Shown piece by piece: positions 13,853-15,187 of a DNA stretch of 15,187 nt (positions are counted from its first letter, which is position 1; each line of letters opens with the position of its first letter). The stretch is taken from NCBI GenBank assembly GCA_050329415.1, contig JBHJOS010000147.1:1-15187 (forward strand), read 5' to 3'. Both the position numbers and the translations under genes were made by a program. The DNA comes from JANNOG01 sp050329415. Lineage in GTDB: Bacteria; Actinomycetota; Actinomycetes; Actinomycetales; JBBAYJ01. The notes below the pieces were generated by a model. That model did no database searches. It had not been told where the DNA came from and saw only the letters and a list, made by a program, of their open reading frames with translations.

Positions 13853-14716
13853 GTGGACAGCCCGGTCGACAGGGTGGACAGCTTCCGGCGCGAGGACCGG
13901 GGCGCGAGCCTGCGCTTCGACGTCACCGATGCCGGCCCGCCGGACGGGGAGCCGGTCGTGATGCTGCACGGCTTCCCGCAGGACCGCACCTGCTGGGACG
14001 GCCTGGCACCGCAGCTGCACGCTGCGGGGTACCGGACGCTGGCGCCGGACCAGCGCGGCTACTCCCCGGGCGCCCGGCCTCGTGGCCGGCTCGGCTACCG
14101 CCGCCCCGAACTCGTGGGCGACGTGGTGGCGCTGCTCGACGCGGCCGGGCTGGAGTCCGCGCACGTGGTCGGGCACGACTGGGGGGCCGTCGTGGCCTGG
14201 GCCCTGGCGTCGGACCACCCCGAGCGGGTGCGCACGCTGACGGCGCTCTCGGTGCCCCACCCGGTCGCGTACGTCCAGGCGATGCGCACGGGCCGCCAGG
14301 CGCGGCGCTCCGCCTACATCGCCTTCTTCCAGCTGCCGGTGGCGCCGGAGGGCATGCTGCTGGCCGACGGCGGTGCACGGCTGCACCAACTGCTCGTCCG
14401 CAGCGGGCTGCCGCTCACCGAGGCCGGTCGCTACGTCGAGCGGATGCGGGAACCCGGGGCGTTGTCCGCGGCGCTCGCCTGGTATCGGGCGCTGCCGTGG
14501 TCGCTGCCGCCTCGGGTGGGCCGGATCGGCGTGCCGACCCTGCACGCCTGGGGGTCGGGCGACATCGCGATCGACCGCGAGGGTGCCGAGCGCACCGGTG
14601 ACCTCGTCGACGGCCCGTACCGGCTGGAGGTCCTCCAGGGCGCCGGGCACTGGCTGCCCGAGACCGCCGCCGACCGCCTCGCGCCCGTCGTCCTGGAGAC
14701 CCTGGGCCGCGGGTGA
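13853..14716 (+). CDS. Alpha/beta hydrolase, epoxide hydrolase-like
   Basis: This 287-residue cytoplasmic hydrolase has the alpha/beta fold. The oxyanion-hole motif HGFP is at 39-42, the strand-4 turn DQRGYSPG at 66-73, and the nucleophile elbow GHDWGA at 107-112 with Asp109. An Asp rather than Ser nucleophile places it with epoxide hydrolases and haloalkane or fluoroacetate dehalogenases. The cap domain covers about 138-222. Candidate acid Asp237 is in GSGDIAID and catalytic His266 is in GAGHWLPE. There is no signal peptide. GTG 13853 is used, with GAGGGG (13838-13843) overlapping the ettA stop as ribosome binding site. A second in-frame GTG at 13874 lies in a direct repeat (GGTGGACAGC at 13852-13861 and 13873-13882), so the start could be seven codons later. 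It follows ettA by 13 bases and is probably cotranscribed. Its stop is 12 bases from the convergent thioesterase stop. The substrate cannot be told from sequence. Confidence 0.88.
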   Translation: MDSPVDRVDSFRREDRGASLRFDVTDAGPPDGEPVVMLHGFPQDRTCWDGLAPQLHAAGYRTLAPDQRGYSPGARPRGRLGYRRPELVGDVVALLDAAGLESAHVVGHDWGAVVAWALASDHPERVRTLTALSVPHPVAYVQAMRTGRQARRSAYIAFFQLPVAPEGMLLADGGARLHQLLVRSGLPLTEAGRYVERMREPGALSAALAWYRALPWSLPPRVGRIGVPTLHAWGSGDIAIDREGAERTGDLVDGPYRLEVLQGAGHWLPETAADRLAPVVLETLGRG

Positions 14717-14728
14717 CGCCGAGGCCCG

Positions 14729-15187
14729 TCACGAGCGCGGCCGGAACAGCCCCTCCTGGGCGACGCTCGCGACGAGGCGGCCGTCGGCGGTGAACATCCG
14801 GGCCGCGCACAGCCCGCGGGAGGAGGACGCCGACGGGCTCGTCGTGTCGACCAGCACCCAGTCGTCCGCCCGCAGCGGGCGGTGGAACCACATGGCGTGG
14901 TCGATGCTCGCCATCTGGAAGCCGGAGTTCAGCCAGGACCGGCCGTGGCGGCGCAGCACCGGCTCGAGGATGAAGGTGTCACTCGCGTAGACCGCGACGG
15001 CTGCGTGCAGCAGGGTCTCGTCGGGTGTCCCGTCGGGCAGCGGCGCCGCGGTGCGCCACCACGCCCGCATCCCCGCGGCCGGCGGGACCTGCGGCTCGGC
15101 GAAGATCGACGGGGTGACGAAGCGGATGTCGAGGGCCTGCTCCTGGGCCCAGAACCGGGCGGCGGGGTGGTCGACGTCGCCCCACAC
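14729..15187 (-). CDS. tesB: Acyl-CoA thioesterase II (TesB-type), C-terminal part
   Basis: The visible 152 residues are the C-terminal half of a TesB-family acyl-CoA thioesterase (usual length about 285), which hydrolyses acyl-CoA to free fatty acid and CoA with a double-hotdog fold. The second hotdog is clear. IDHAMWFHRPLRADDW (95-110 of the visible part) holds the catalytic Asp96. SPSASSSRG (117-125) carries the Ser/Thr position. GRLVASVAQEGLFR (136-149) holds catalytic Gln144. Upstream, FRA-like MRAWWRTAAPLPD and HAAVAVYASDTFILEPVLRRHG match the hinge region. The gene enters from the right edge: the first GTG in the window is probably internal, and the true start and first hotdog domain lie outside. 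It converges on the hydrolase gene with only 12 bases between stops and no obvious terminator hairpin. Confidence 0.92.
   Translation of the reverse strand: MWGDVDHPAARFWAQEQALDIRFVTPSIFAEPQVPPAAGMRAWWRTAAPLPDGTPDETLLHAAVAVYASDTFILEPVLRRHGRSWLNSGFQMASIDHAMWFHRPLRADDWVLVDTTSPSASSSRGLCAARMFTADGRLVASVAQEGLFRPRS

Noticed and set aside
12115..13989. 624-codon open frame on the minus strand
   Set aside because: Antisense shadow of ettA and the start of the hydrolase; Leu/Val/Asp-biased composition without motifs.
1..15187. CRISPR array, rRNA, transposase or IS ends
   Set aside because: No regularly spaced repeats, rRNA-like segments, DDE-type genes or flanking terminal inverted repeats were seen.

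Overview
The window is a very GC-rich stretch of chromosome, almost certainly from an actinomycete (Actinomycetota). The evidence is the heavy G/C third-position codon bias, frequent GTG starts, an EttA-type ABC-F protein, an actinobacterial-type integrase with a Cys-rich insert, and a tandem pair of dynamin-like GTPases beside a second-type SSB. I cannot name the genus from sequence alone.

Left part (1-2494): the edge of an integrated element or genomic island. A broken type I methyltransferase gene (hsdM remnant, one apparent frameshift plus loss of the C-terminus) is followed by about 240 bases of decayed sequence. Next comes a complete tyrosine recombinase on the minus strand whose start lies 92 bases from the 3' end of tRNA-Arg(TCT). 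This is the usual layout of an element integrated into a tRNA 3' end. The element would extend leftwards out of the window, and its other att site is not visible.

Middle (2495-7759): a core-looking plus-strand block. Two dynamin-like membrane GTPases overlap by GTGA (translationally coupled) and are followed by a short paralogous single-stranded DNA-binding protein without the acidic C-terminal tip. The pair resembles the DynA/DynB-type fission dynamins of actinomycetes, but orthology cannot be proven here. Two DnaA-box-like nonamers, 26 bases apart, lie just upstream of ssb, with a related octamer upstream of the GTPases. A secreted fasciclin-domain protein follows and ends in a large nested inverted repeat.

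Right part (7760-15187): after an AT-richer leader with a candidate promoter and a 13-base direct repeat comes a 1324-residue secreted protein (PQQ-type sugar dehydrogenase beta-propeller, PKD, Ig-like and two duplicated LamG domains). It is closed by an 11-bp perfect hairpin. Then follow ettA (ribosome-associated ABC-F ATPase) with its own -10 box, an epoxide-hydrolase-like alpha/beta hydrolase 13 bases behind it, and, convergent on the minus strand, the C-terminal half of a TesB-type acyl-CoA thioesterase that runs off the right edge.

The most unusual part is the GTPase-GTPase-SSB locus with DnaA-box-like sites. The rest consists of recognisable families. No CRISPR array, rRNA or insertion sequence was seen.
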